10,292 bases of DNA. Origin: DATBDM01 sp036269915. Its GTDB lineage: Bacteria > Actinomycetota > Thermoleophilia > Solirubrobacterales > Solirubrobacteraceae. Location of the stretch: positions 1 to 10,292 of the forward strand of contig DATBDM010000052.1 in assembly GCA_036269915.1 (NCBI GenBank), in the 5' to 3' direction. Below the pieces are notes generated by a model that made no database searches, had not been told where the DNA came from, and worked only from the letters and a program-made list of their open reading frames with translations. Positions 1-5,641 of the stretch are shown here, one piece after another. Each line of letters begins with the position of its first letter. The first letter of the stretch is position 1. The position numbers were made by a program, and so were the translations under genes.

Positions 1-47
1 CGGGCGGGTTCGTGAGCTTCGTCCGCTACACGGGGACCTACCGGTGA
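1..47 (+). CDS. 3' end of an unidentified gene (partial)
   Basis: The third reading frame is open from the window edge and ends GGFVSFVRYTGTYR followed by TGA at 45-47. The stop overlaps the GTG start of the next gene in a GTGA tetranucleotide, the same junction style as the genes downstream, so this is probably the upstream member of the same operon. Only 14 residues are visible, too few to assign a family. By position it could be another tail-associated or secreted protein, but that is a guess. Confidence 0.5.
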   Translation, partial: GGFVSFVRYTGTYR

Positions 48-487
48 CGCAGATGACGCGCCGGCGGCTGCTGCAGGCCGGCGGCGCGGGCGTCGTGCTC
101 GCCGTCGCCGGCGGTGCGGGACGCGTGGTGACCGCGGGCGCGTCCGCCACCGCGAACGGCGCGCTGCGGCGCTCTCGCTACGCGCCGCACGTCGGCCGGT
201 CGTTCCGGCTGACCGCGCCGGACGGCACCTCGATCATGGCCAAACTCGCCGCGGTCGAGGACTTCGCGCCGGCGACGCAGCCGCGGCTGCGCGGATCCGA
301 CGACGCCTTCGTCCTGATCTTCCGCGGCCCCGCGCGCCCGCACCTGGCGCAGGACCTGCTCGATATCCGCCATCCCGGCGCCGGGCGCGCCGCGCTGCTG
401 GCCTCGCCGTCCAGCCGGGGTCGCCACGGCCAGGACTACGCCGTCGTCGTGAACACGCTGCCCCCTTCGAGACTGGAGCACTCATGA
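44..487 (+). CDS. Tat-signal protein with DUF6916-like domain
   Basis: This 147-residue protein begins with a twin-arginine export signal: TRRRLL at residues 5-10, then a hydrophobic Ala/Gly/Val stretch to about residue 25 and small residues after it. It is therefore expected outside the cytoplasmic membrane, possibly folded before export. The mature part has a FRLTAPDG strand, an FVLIFRGP segment near residue 86, then a HPGAG turn and a closing YAVVVN strand. This pattern resembles the small DUF6916 domain, recognised from memory. Function is unknown; such proteins are commonly encoded beside tail-collar proteins. GTG at 44 is preferred because GGGGA at 32-36 lies 7 nt upstream and the GTGA overlap couples it to the preceding gene; ATG at 53 is the alternative. 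The stop overlaps the next start as ATGA. Confidence 0.72.
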   Translation: MTQMTRRRLLQAGGAGVVLAVAGGAGRVVTAGASATANGALRRSRYAPHVGRSFRLTAPDGTSIMAKLAAVEDFAPATQPRLRGSDDAFVLIFRGPARPHLAQDLLDIRHPGAGRAALLASPSSRGRHGQDYAVVVNTLPPSRLEHS

Positions 488-987
488 CCGACCCCTTCCT
501 GGCCGAGATCCGGATGTTCGGCGGCAACTTCGCCCCGCGGGGCTGGGCCTTCTGCAACGGTCAGACGCTCGCGATCGCCCAGAACCAGGCCTTGTTCGCG
601 CTCCTCGGCACGACCTACGGCGGCAACGGCGTGACAACCTTCGCCCTGCCCGACCTGCAGGGCCGCGTCCCGATGCACTGGGGTCAGGGCTCCGGACTGT
701 CGAGCCGGTCCCTCGGCGAGCAGGACGGGGTCGAGGCGGTCACGCTCACCCAGCAGCAACTGCCGGCGCACACGCACACGTTGAACGGCTCGACCGGCGC
801 TGTGAACACGACCCGCCCGACGAACGCCATACCGGCCAAGGGCGGCTCCTACACGACGGCCCCACCCGATACGCAGATGGCTCCCCCGGGGGTCGTCGGC
901 AACAACCTGGCGCACGGCAACGTGCAGCCGAGCCTGGCCGTCAGCTTCATCATCGCGCTCGAGGGCATCTTCCCGTCGCGCAACTGA
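484..987 (+). CDS. Phage tail-collar domain protein (MdpB-like)
   Basis: The 167-residue protein is a clear member of the tail-collar family, often annotated 'microcystin-dependent protein'. The N-terminal collar domain is textbook: GGNFAPRGWAFCNGQ at 13-27, a QALFALLGTTYGG segment at 35-47 and FALPDLQGRVP at 53-63. The C-terminal half carries the family's LPAHTH motif with an HxH pair (H96, H98), a variable Thr/Pro-rich stretch (about 101-135), and the closing block HGNVQPSLAVSFIIALEGIF (144-163). HxH pairs bind metal in trimeric phage tail fibres such as T4 gp12, so trimerisation around a metal is possible here (inference). Length matches stand-alone bacterial members. No signal peptide is evident, and no other phage gene is present, so this is not a prophage remnant. 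GGAG at 475-478 lies 5 nt before ATG. Its stop is contained in the CTGA at the next gene's start. Confidence 0.9.
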   Translation: MTDPFLAEIRMFGGNFAPRGWAFCNGQTLAIAQNQALFALLGTTYGGNGVTTFALPDLQGRVPMHWGQGSGLSSRSLGEQDGVEAVTLTQQQLPAHTHTLNGSTGAVNTTRPTNAIPAKGGSYTTAPPDTQMAPPGVVGNNLAHGNVQPSLAVSFIIALEGIFPSRN

Positions 988-1454
988 CCGTCCGCCCTGC
1001 CACGCCGCGGGACGCCGGCTTCCTCGACGCGCTCGAGGCCGAGGTCCGCGGTGCGGTGTTCGCCGGAGCGGACCTGCCGCCGCCGCTGCTCGCGCAGCTC
1101 GTCGCGGGCCAGATCGCCGCGGCGCGCGCCGACCGGGCCGGCCGTCACCCGGACGCGGAGCGGCTGATCGCGGTCGACGACGCCGCGCCGGCGGGCGCGG
1201 TGCTGCTCGACCACGACGGCGCCGACCTGCGCATCGTCGACCTCGCGGTGGTCGCGAGCGCGCGCCGCCGCGGCGTCGGGCGGACACTGCTGGCGGCGGC
1301 GCTCGGGCGTGCCGGCGATCGCGACGTCGTCCTCACCGTCGCGCGCGACAACGCGCCGGCCCGGGCGCTCTACGCGGCGGTGGGCTTCGCCGAGGACGGC
1401 GGCGACGAGCTCACGCTGCGGCTGCGGCGAGCTGCTCGTCCAGCCACGGGTTGA
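984..1454 (+). CDS. GNAT-family N-acetyltransferase, probable CTG start
   Basis: A GCN5-related acetyltransferase that would transfer an acetyl group from acetyl-CoA to an unidentified amine. The acetyl-CoA loop R94-R-R-G97-V-G99 follows a LRIVDLAV strand (82-89), and the DNAPARALYAAVGF block (122-135) forms the C-terminal core. The first standard start is GTG at 1056, but this would remove strand beta-1. The frame upstream reads LTVRPATPRDAGFLDAL, the typical GNAT opening, back to CTG at 984, and no ATG, GTG or TTG occurs in frame between 891 and 1055 except that at 1056. CTG at 984 overlaps the tail-collar stop as CTGA, matching the neighbouring NTGA junctions, so I take it as the start (156 aa). 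No Shine-Dalgarno is visible; translation is probably coupled. The last 44 bases overlap the oppositely oriented hydroxylase gene. GNAT genes beside tail-collar genes are familiar from other bacteria (memory). Substrate unknown. Confidence 0.82.
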   Translation: MTVRPATPRDAGFLDALEAEVRGAVFAGADLPPPLLAQLVAGQIAAARADRAGRHPDAERLIAVDDAAPAGAVLLDHDGADLRIVDLAVVASARRRGVGRTLLAAALGRAGDRDVVLTVARDNAPARALYAAVGFAEDGGDELTLRLRRAARPATG

Positions 1455-1983
1455 CGACGCAGTCGACGAGCAGGTGCACCCGCGCGGTGCCGCCGCGGTT
1501 GGCCACGCTGTGCCGTTCGGAGAAGTTCAGGTACCAGGACTCGCCGGGCGCCATCTCGACCCGCTCGCCGCAGTGCACGAACTCGACGTCGGGGTTCGTG
1601 GTCAGCGGGACGTGGATGCGCAGCTCGCCGTCGGCGTGGCCGAGCTTGTAGTCGCGGTGCTCGCCGACGGCGGCCCCGGGAGCGAGCCGCAGCAGGCGCA
1701 CCGCGGTCAGCGGGCAGGCGAAGCGCTCGAGCGCGTCGCGGATCGCGGGGCAGGCGCCGAGCGCCGGCGTATCGGCGAAGCCGCCGCTCGCCGTGGGATC
1801 GGGATACAGCGTGCCGGGCTTGCCGCCGACCGAGCGCAGCGCGACGCCGCTCCACTCGCCCGTGTAGAGCCGGGTGTTGAAGTGCGGGATCCACTCGGCG
1901 ACGTCGAGCGCGTCCATGTCGGCGACCAGCGGCGCGGGGTCGAAGTCCAGTCCGAGGCGGAGACGATCCGGGACGGCGCTCAT
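1411..1983 (-). CDS. Aspartyl/asparaginyl beta-hydroxylase-like 2-oxoglutarate oxygenase
   Basis: This 190-residue protein is predicted to be an Fe(II)/2-oxoglutarate-dependent oxygenase of the aspartyl/asparaginyl beta-hydroxylase family, which hydroxylates side-chain carbons of proteins, peptides or amino acids. The iron-binding H109-x-D111 sits in GEHRDYKLGH, with the second histidine H158 in SERHSVANR. LRIHVPLTTN (121-130) and the R168 region (GTARVHLLVD) fit the 2-oxoglutarate pocket, and APGESWYLNFSE (145-156) is a family block. The whole protein is one catalytic domain; no signal peptide is visible, so it is cytoplasmic. ATG at 1983 is chosen because it overlaps the sulfotransferase stop as ATGA; the frame stays open further upstream only as a shadow of that gene. 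It is the last gene of the minus-strand operon and overlaps the GNAT gene by 44 bp tail to tail. The target is not known; the sulfotransferase next door could act on its hydroxylated product. Confidence 0.85.
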   Translation of the reverse strand: MSAVPDRLRLGLDFDPAPLVADMDALDVAEWIPHFNTRLYTGEWSGVALRSVGGKPGTLYPDPTASGGFADTPALGACPAIRDALERFACPLTAVRLLRLAPGAAVGEHRDYKLGHADGELRIHVPLTTNPDVEFVHCGERVEMAPGESWYLNFSERHSVANRGGTARVHLLVDCVVNPWLDEQLAAAAA

Positions 1984-2675
1984 GCCATCAGGCGCCGGTA
2001 CGGCTCGTCGGCCCAGCGCGCGGCGGCCGCGCGCAGCCCCGCGGTGATCGGCCGATCCGAGCCTTCGAACGAGAACCCCGGGCGCTTGGCGTCGAGCTCG
2101 AGCAGCTCGGCGAGCGGCTCCGCCGGCAGCATCCCGAGCCCGAAGGCCTCGGCCATCGCGGTCAGCCCGTCGGGCACGAGGTCCCGGTAGTCGCAGACGA
2201 GCGCGAACGAATCGCGCTCGGCTGCGGCGCGGTCGAAGAGGGCGGCGAGCACGCGCGCACGGTAGTCGAGGATGTCGTCGGCCGTCGTGATCTCGGCCGC
2301 GACGCGCACCCGCCGCTGTTCGAGGGCACCGGGGATCATCTGCATCCCGGGCAGCGCGGCGTGCGAGGCGAGTACCGCCGCGGGCTCGCGCACGAGCAGC
2401 GCGACGGGCACGCCGGGCAGGGCGGCGCGGACGACGTCGAGGTCGTGCAGTGCCCACGAGTCGAGCTTGAGCACGGCGCGCGGCGCGCCGCCGGCGAGCT
2501 CGTCGAGCAGGGTCCGCAGCGCCCGGGCACGCTCGTCCGCGCTCCCGCCGCCGGCGAGGACGTCCTCGACCGGCGGCGGCTCGGAGATCGCGACGGTGTC
2601 GGGTGCGAGCGCCATCGCCCGCGCTGCCAGGGTGGACCCGCAGCGCGAGACGTGGGCGATGACGCCGGCGCTCAA
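1980..2675 (-). CDS. Short sulfotransferase-family protein
   Basis: The 231-residue product resembles PAPS-dependent sulfotransferases. The 5'-phosphosulfate loop is SRCGSTL (10-16), and the 3'-phosphate-binding site is REPAAVLAS (96-104), with Arg and Ser eight residues apart as in the classical family. SEPPP (31-35), LKLDSWALHD (69-78) and the MQMIPG stretch (111-116) are features I associate with a bacterial subfamily beginning FIFHxSRCGSTL. Members I recall carry about 100 residues before the P-loop; here only nine precede it, so an N-terminal region seems absent. The start is taken as TTG at 2675, overlapping the nucleotidase stop as TTGA with AAGG a few bases upstream; no ATG or GTG lies between it and the P-loop. 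The reading frame also runs upstream through the nucleotidase gene, but that part is a shadow. Acceptor unknown; kinase-like use of the P-loop is less likely. Confidence 0.8.
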   Translation of the reverse strand: MSAGVIAHVSRCGSTLAARAMALAPDTVAISEPPPVEDVLAGGGSADERARALRTLLDELAGGAPRAVLKLDSWALHDLDVVRAALPGVPVALLVREPAAVLASHAALPGMQMIPGALEQRRVRVAAEITTADDILDYRARVLAALFDRAAAERDSFALVCDYRDLVPDGLTAMAEAFGLGMLPAEPLAELLELDAKRPGFSFEGSDRPITAGLRAAAARWADEPYRRLMA

Positions 2676-4381
2676 CCGACCTTGGTGATGCGGTCCCGCG
2701 GCGCGGGCGCCACGGGCGAGTTGGCGTGGATGTAGTCGCCGAACGCGTCGATGTCGACCGCGCCGCCGAGCTGATCGGTGCCCTCGTTGAACACGCTGAA
2801 CCCGTCCCCGCCGGTCGCGAGGAAGTTGTTCATCGCGACGCGGTAGGAGCCGTTCGGCTCGACCGGCGTCCCGTTGATCGAGATGCCGCTGACCCGCTGG
2901 CCCGCGGGCTGGCTGCCGTCCCACGTGTAGTGGAAGCCCGTGGAGACCTGCAGGATCCGCCCCAGGTCGGTCGGCGTCGCCGGGAAGATCTGCTGCTCGA
3001 GCAGCCGGCGGATCATGTCGCCGGTCATCGTCTTCACGACCATCGTGTTCGCGAACGGCTGCACTTTGTACAGCTCGTTGTAGGTGACCTCGCCGGGCGC
3101 CTCGCCCGCATCGTTGTTCGCGAAGACCAGGTCGGCGCGGATGCCGCCCGGGTTCATGAACGCGACCACGGCGCCGCCGAAGTCCGCCGGCGCGGTCGCC
3201 GCCAGCTGCGAGTCGGCGATCAGGTCGCCGAGCGTCGACTCGCCGGCGGGCGTCTGCGCTGCCGTGAAGTCGCTCGCGATCGAGCCGACGACGCGATGCG
3301 CGATCGGGCCGGACGCCGTCTCGTACTTCTGGACGATCTTCGTCTCCGCCGGGTCCTTGGCGACGGTGCGCGTGACGATCACGTTGGTCGCCGAGTCCTT
3401 GGAGACGTCCTTGGTCTGGTGGTCGATCGTCAGCTCGAGGTCGGTCACGAGCCGGCCGAACGAGGACCCGCTGGTGACCAGCCGGCCGTCGATGCGGCAG
3501 TTGTAGGCCTGGTGCGTGTGCGCGGAGGCCACGACATCGATGTCCGGCGAGAGCTGCTGCAGGATCGGCGTCAGGTCGCCGCTCAGGTTCTCGCAGCCGT
3601 TGACGTCCTGGTAGCCCTTGGCGTAGGGAGGGTTCTGCTGGTCGCCCTGGTGCAGGAGCACGACGAACGCGCGGACGCCCTGCTCCTGGCGCAGCTTGGT
3701 CACGAGCGCGTTGGCGGTGGCCGCTTCGTCGTGGAACTCGAGCCCCGCGACGCCGGACGGCGTGACGATGTCGGGCGTGCCCTCGAGCGTCATGCCGATG
3801 AACGCCAGCTTGGCGTTGCCGACCTTGACCACCTTGTAGGGCGGGAAGATCGTCCGGTCGGTGTCCTTGTAGAACACGTTCGCGGCCAGGTACTTGAACG
3901 CCGCGCCCGCGAACGGGTCGCCGTCCTGGCAACCGTCGACCGGATGGCAACCGCCGTTCTGCATGCGCTGCAGCTCGTCGATGCCCTCGTCGAACTCGTG
4001 GTTGCCGACGCTCGACCAGTCCATCCCGATCGCGTTCAGCGCCTCGATCGTCGGCTCGTCGTGGAACAGGCCGCTGACCAGCGGGCTCGCGCCGATCAGG
4101 TCACCCGCGCCGACGAAGTACGAGTGGTCGTGGCCCGGCTGCGCGCGCAGCTTGTCCACCCAGGTCTTCAGGTACTCGACGCCCCCCGCGTCGACGGTCT
4201 GCCCCACCCCGGTGGTGATCCGGCCGGACGATCCCGTCGGCGGCTGGATGTTGCCGTGGAAGTCGTTGATGGCCAGCACCTGTACGTGCTGGTCGCTGTC
4301 CTTCGGCTTGGCTGCTGCAACCCCAGGCAGCAACGCAAAGATCGCCAGCGCCGTGACGGCGCAGGCTCGCATCCCCCGCAT
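2672..4381 (-). CDS. Secreted 5'-nucleotidase / 2',3'-cyclic phosphodiesterase family (UshA-like)
   Basis: A 569-residue exported metallophosphoesterase, expected to strip phosphate from nucleotides outside the membrane. Residues 1-24 form a Sec signal (RGMR, hydrophobic core, AAA cleavage region). The catalytic domain shows NDFHGN (39-44), GAGDLIGASP (91-100), GNHEFD (126-131), LLHQGD (242-247) and AHTH (287-290), the dimetal ligands of the family. The C-terminal substrate domain has NPGGIRADL (410-418), QPFANTMV (441-448) and NNFLATGGDGF (518-528). Cysteines at 145, 151, 263 and 295 could form disulfides. ATG at 4381 is preferred over TTG 4387 and ATG 4372 because AGGGGGG (complement of 4388-4394) lies 6 nt upstream. 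It heads the operon with the sulfotransferase and hydroxylase. Substrate (AMP, UDP-sugars, cyclic nucleotides) cannot be told from sequence; ushA-like in family, not proven orthologous. Confidence 0.93.
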   Translation of the reverse strand: MRGMRACAVTALAIFALLPGVAAAKPKDSDQHVQVLAINDFHGNIQPPTGSSGRITTGVGQTVDAGGVEYLKTWVDKLRAQPGHDHSYFVGAGDLIGASPLVSGLFHDEPTIEALNAIGMDWSSVGNHEFDEGIDELQRMQNGGCHPVDGCQDGDPFAGAAFKYLAANVFYKDTDRTIFPPYKVVKVGNAKLAFIGMTLEGTPDIVTPSGVAGLEFHDEAATANALVTKLRQEQGVRAFVVLLHQGDQQNPPYAKGYQDVNGCENLSGDLTPILQQLSPDIDVVASAHTHQAYNCRIDGRLVTSGSSFGRLVTDLELTIDHQTKDVSKDSATNVIVTRTVAKDPAETKIVQKYETASGPIAHRVVGSIASDFTAAQTPAGESTLGDLIADSQLAATAPADFGGAVVAFMNPGGIRADLVFANNDAGEAPGEVTYNELYKVQPFANTMVVKTMTGDMIRRLLEQQIFPATPTDLGRILQVSTGFHYTWDGSQPAGQRVSGISINGTPVEPNGSYRVAMNNFLATGGDGFSVFNEGTDQLGGAVDIDAFGDYIHANSPVAPAPRDRITKVG

Positions 4382-4387
4382 TCCCAA

Positions 4388-4394
4388 CCCCCCT
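4388..4394 (-). promoter_or_regulatory. Shine-Dalgarno of the nucleotidase gene
   Basis: The minus strand reads AGGGGGG, six bases upstream of ATG at 4381. This spacing selects that ATG; the TTG at 4387 would abut the motif directly and the ATG at 4372 would be too far. Confidence 0.6.
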
Positions 4395-4419
4395 AGTCGG
4401 TCGTGGATTCCCGTCGCGG

Positions 4420-4425
4420 AGTCTA
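4420..4425 (-). promoter_or_regulatory. Candidate -10 element for the nucleotidase operon
   Basis: The minus strand reads TAGACT, fitting the actinobacterial TANNNT -10 pattern. A transcript from it would start near 4413 and carry a leader of about 32 bases including the Shine-Dalgarno. No convincing -35 hexamer is visible about 17 bases upstream, so the call is tentative. Confidence 0.3.
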
Positions 4426-4458
4426 TGGGGGATGACGCCGCGTCGTCCGAACGGATGA

Positions 4459-4474
4459 CACGGGGTCGCCCGTG
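4459..4474. repeat. Inverted repeat, possible operator
   Basis: CACGGG-GTCG-CCCGTG is a perfect 6-bp inverted repeat with a 4-base centre. It sits midway in the divergent region and could bind a dimeric regulator of either gene, or form a small hairpin. In DNA this GC-rich such a repeat can arise by chance. Confidence 0.35.
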
Positions 4475-4575
4475 CGCCGATCGCGATTCGTCCTGCGGGC
4501 CACGGCAGATCGTCAGCGCAGCCGACGACGTGCGACGCCGCCGCCGGGAGAGTCATCGCATCACCCCACCCCGGC

Positions 4576-4582
4576 AAGGAGG
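4576..4582 (+). promoter_or_regulatory. Strong Shine-Dalgarno of the cupin gene
   Basis: AAGGAGG, a near-perfect anti-16S match, lies six bases before ATG at 4589 and fixes that start, although the frame is open further upstream to 4472. It is the strongest ribosome binding site in the window. Confidence 0.85.
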
Positions 4583-4588
4583 CCCACG

Positions 4589-5164
4589 ATGGCCCACGCA
4601 GGACAGACCCTCCACAACCCCGTCAGCGGCGAACAGATCACCTTCCTGCGCACCGCGGCCGACACCGACGGCGAGCACCTCGAGTTCGAGGTCACCCTCT
4701 CCCCCGACGGCCACGTCCCCGGTGCTCATGTGCATCCCGAGCAGGAGGAGCGCTTCGACGTGGTCGAGGGCACGATGACGTTCCGCCTCGGCGCGCGCAC
4801 GATCAAGGCCGGCGCCGGCGAGACCGTCGTCGTCCCCGCGGGCCGCGTGCACCGCTTCGCCAACGGCGGCGACGAGCCCTGCCGCGCCCGCGTCCGGGTC
4901 ACCCCCGCGCTCGACATGGAGGACCTCCTGGTCACCACCACCAAGCTCGCGCTCGAGGGCAACGTGACCCGCAAGGGGATGCCGAAGCCGCTGCACCTCG
5001 CCCTGTTCGTGCGCCGCTTCGAGCGCGAGGTCCGCGCGCCGTTCCCGCCCGCCTGGATGGTCCGCCTGCTGATGGCGCCGCTGGCCGCTATCGCCCGCCG
5101 CCGCGGGCACGCCGAGCGCTACGTCCCGGCCGAGGTCCACGCCCCGCAGCCGCTGGCGGCCTAG
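4589..5164 (+). CDS. Cupin-domain protein with C-terminal extension
   Basis: A 191-residue protein with one conserved cupin barrel (about residues 15-110). Motif 1 gives H47, H49 and E53/E54 in GAHVHPEQEE, and motif 2 gives H88 in VVVPAGRVHRFAN, the usual metal ligands, so metal binding is likely. Small cupins act as dioxygenases, isomerases or ligand sensors, and nothing here selects among them. Residues 130-191 form an extension with amphipathic and hydrophobic stretches (PLHLALFVRRF; WMVRLLMAPLAAIARRR) that might contact the membrane or a partner. The start is set by AAGGAGG at 4576-4582. The gene stands alone on its strand; its TAG stop is embedded in CTAG shared with the stop of the opposing SRPBCC gene. 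Confidence 0.87.
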   Translation: MAHAGQTLHNPVSGEQITFLRTAADTDGEHLEFEVTLSPDGHVPGAHVHPEQEERFDVVEGTMTFRLGARTIKAGAGETVVVPAGRVHRFANGGDEPCRARVRVTPALDMEDLLVTTTKLALEGNVTRKGMPKPLHLALFVRRFEREVRAPFPPAWMVRLLMAPLAAIARRRGHAERYVPAEVHAPQPLAA

Positions 5165-5616
5165 CCTCCCGCCGCGCGGTCCAGCGCCTCGAGCGACTTC
5201 TTCCAGTTGCTCGTGATCTGGCGTTGGAACATCGGGCGCATCGCCCGGCCCATCAACGTCGACGGCTCGCCGCGCCAGTGCACGTGTGTGCTGGCGCGGC
5301 CGTCGGCGCCCTCGTTCACCTCGATCGTGGACACCACGCCGCTGATCATCGGCATCTCGCTCTCGTGCACCTGGCGGCGGTCCTGCACCGCCGTGACCCG
5401 CCAGTGGGTCTGCGGCTCGTAGCCGTGCTCGGGCTTGACGGTGTAGGTCGCGCCGGGCTCGACGCGATCGCCCGAGCGCTCCGGCAGCGACGCGGCGAAG
5501 GCGAGCCACTCGGGCAGGCGCGAGAGGTCCTCGAGCACCGCCCAGATCGCCGGGGCCGAGGCCTTCATGTCGCGGGTGACGTCGACGTCCACGGGTCGGC
5601 TCATGCCGTCGAGCAT
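5161..5616 (-). CDS. SRPBCC (START-like / polyketide cyclase-dehydrase) family protein
   Basis: The 151-residue protein has the shape of a single START-like helix-grip domain. VDVTRDMKASAPAIWAVLED (11-30) is the usual first strand and helix, SRLPEWLAF (32-40) follows, then come alternating strands including THWRVTAV and THVHWRGEP, and a long C-terminal helix (MGRAMRPMFQRQITSNWKKS) closes the cavity. Such proteins bind hydrophobic ligands or act as cyclases; no ligand can be named. No signal peptide or membrane span is seen. Two starts are possible, ATG 5616 and ATG 5604 (MSRPVDVDV). Neither has a clear Shine-Dalgarno; 5616 is chosen because a -10-like TATCCG ends seven bases before it, suiting a leaderless message. 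The gene diverges from the MOSC gene with only 25 bp between them. Confidence 0.83.
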   Translation of the reverse strand: MLDGMSRPVDVDVTRDMKASAPAIWAVLEDLSRLPEWLAFAASLPERSGDRVEPGATYTVKPEHGYEPQTHWRVTAVQDRRQVHESEMPMISGVVSTIEVNEGADGRASTHVHWRGEPSTLMGRAMRPMFQRQITSNWKKSLEALDRAAGG

Positions 5617-5641
5617 CTCACGTCGGATAGCGTCGCCCGCG
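5617..5641. promoter_or_regulatory. Candidate compact bidirectional, leaderless promoter
   Basis: Only 25 bp separate the divergent SRPBCC and MOSC starts. On the plus strand TAGCGT (5628-5633) fits TANNNT and ends eight bases before ATG 5642. On the minus strand TATCCG (5629-5624) ends seven bases before ATG 5616. The two share the central TA, so one site could drive both genes. Neither start has a Shine-Dalgarno sequence, in agreement with leaderless transcripts. Based on short motifs only. Confidence 0.35.

Larger units (their letters stand above)
4382..4588. other. Divergent intergenic region
   Basis: This 207-base gap separates the divergently transcribed nucleotidase operon and cupin gene and is the longest noncoding stretch in the window. 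It holds the ribosome binding sites of both, a candidate -10 for the leftward operon, the inverted repeat at 4459-4474 and an 8-base palindrome ATCGCGAT at 4480-4487. No small ORF with codon bias or ribosome binding site, no tRNA-like fold and no terminator was recognised. A clear rightward promoter for the cupin gene could not be picked out. Confidence 0.6.

Noticed and set aside
44..987. Prophage or phage-tail-like particle locus
   Set aside because: Only the collar-domain protein resembles phage proteins; no capsid, sheath, tube, baseplate, holin or integrase is present. Stand-alone tail-collar proteins are common in bacterial genomes.
2676..3950. Upstream part of the long minus-strand frame that continues the sulfotransferase
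   Set aside because: It would create a fusion of an Arg/Gly/Pro-rich shadow with the sulfotransferase. The nucleotidase frame over the same bases has clear motifs and codon bias, so the sulfotransferase starts at TTG 2675.
2726..4396. 556-codon open frame on the plus strand opposite the nucleotidase gene
   Set aside because: It is antisense to a gene with many conserved metallophosphoesterase motifs, is unusually rich in Arg, Val and Asp as expected for a high-GC shadow frame, and resembles no family.
5155..5173. Hairpin GGCGG...CCGCC over the shared CTAG stop as a bidirectional terminator
   Set aside because: Only 5 bp of stem with a 9-base loop and no flanking T or A tract; expected by chance at this GC content.
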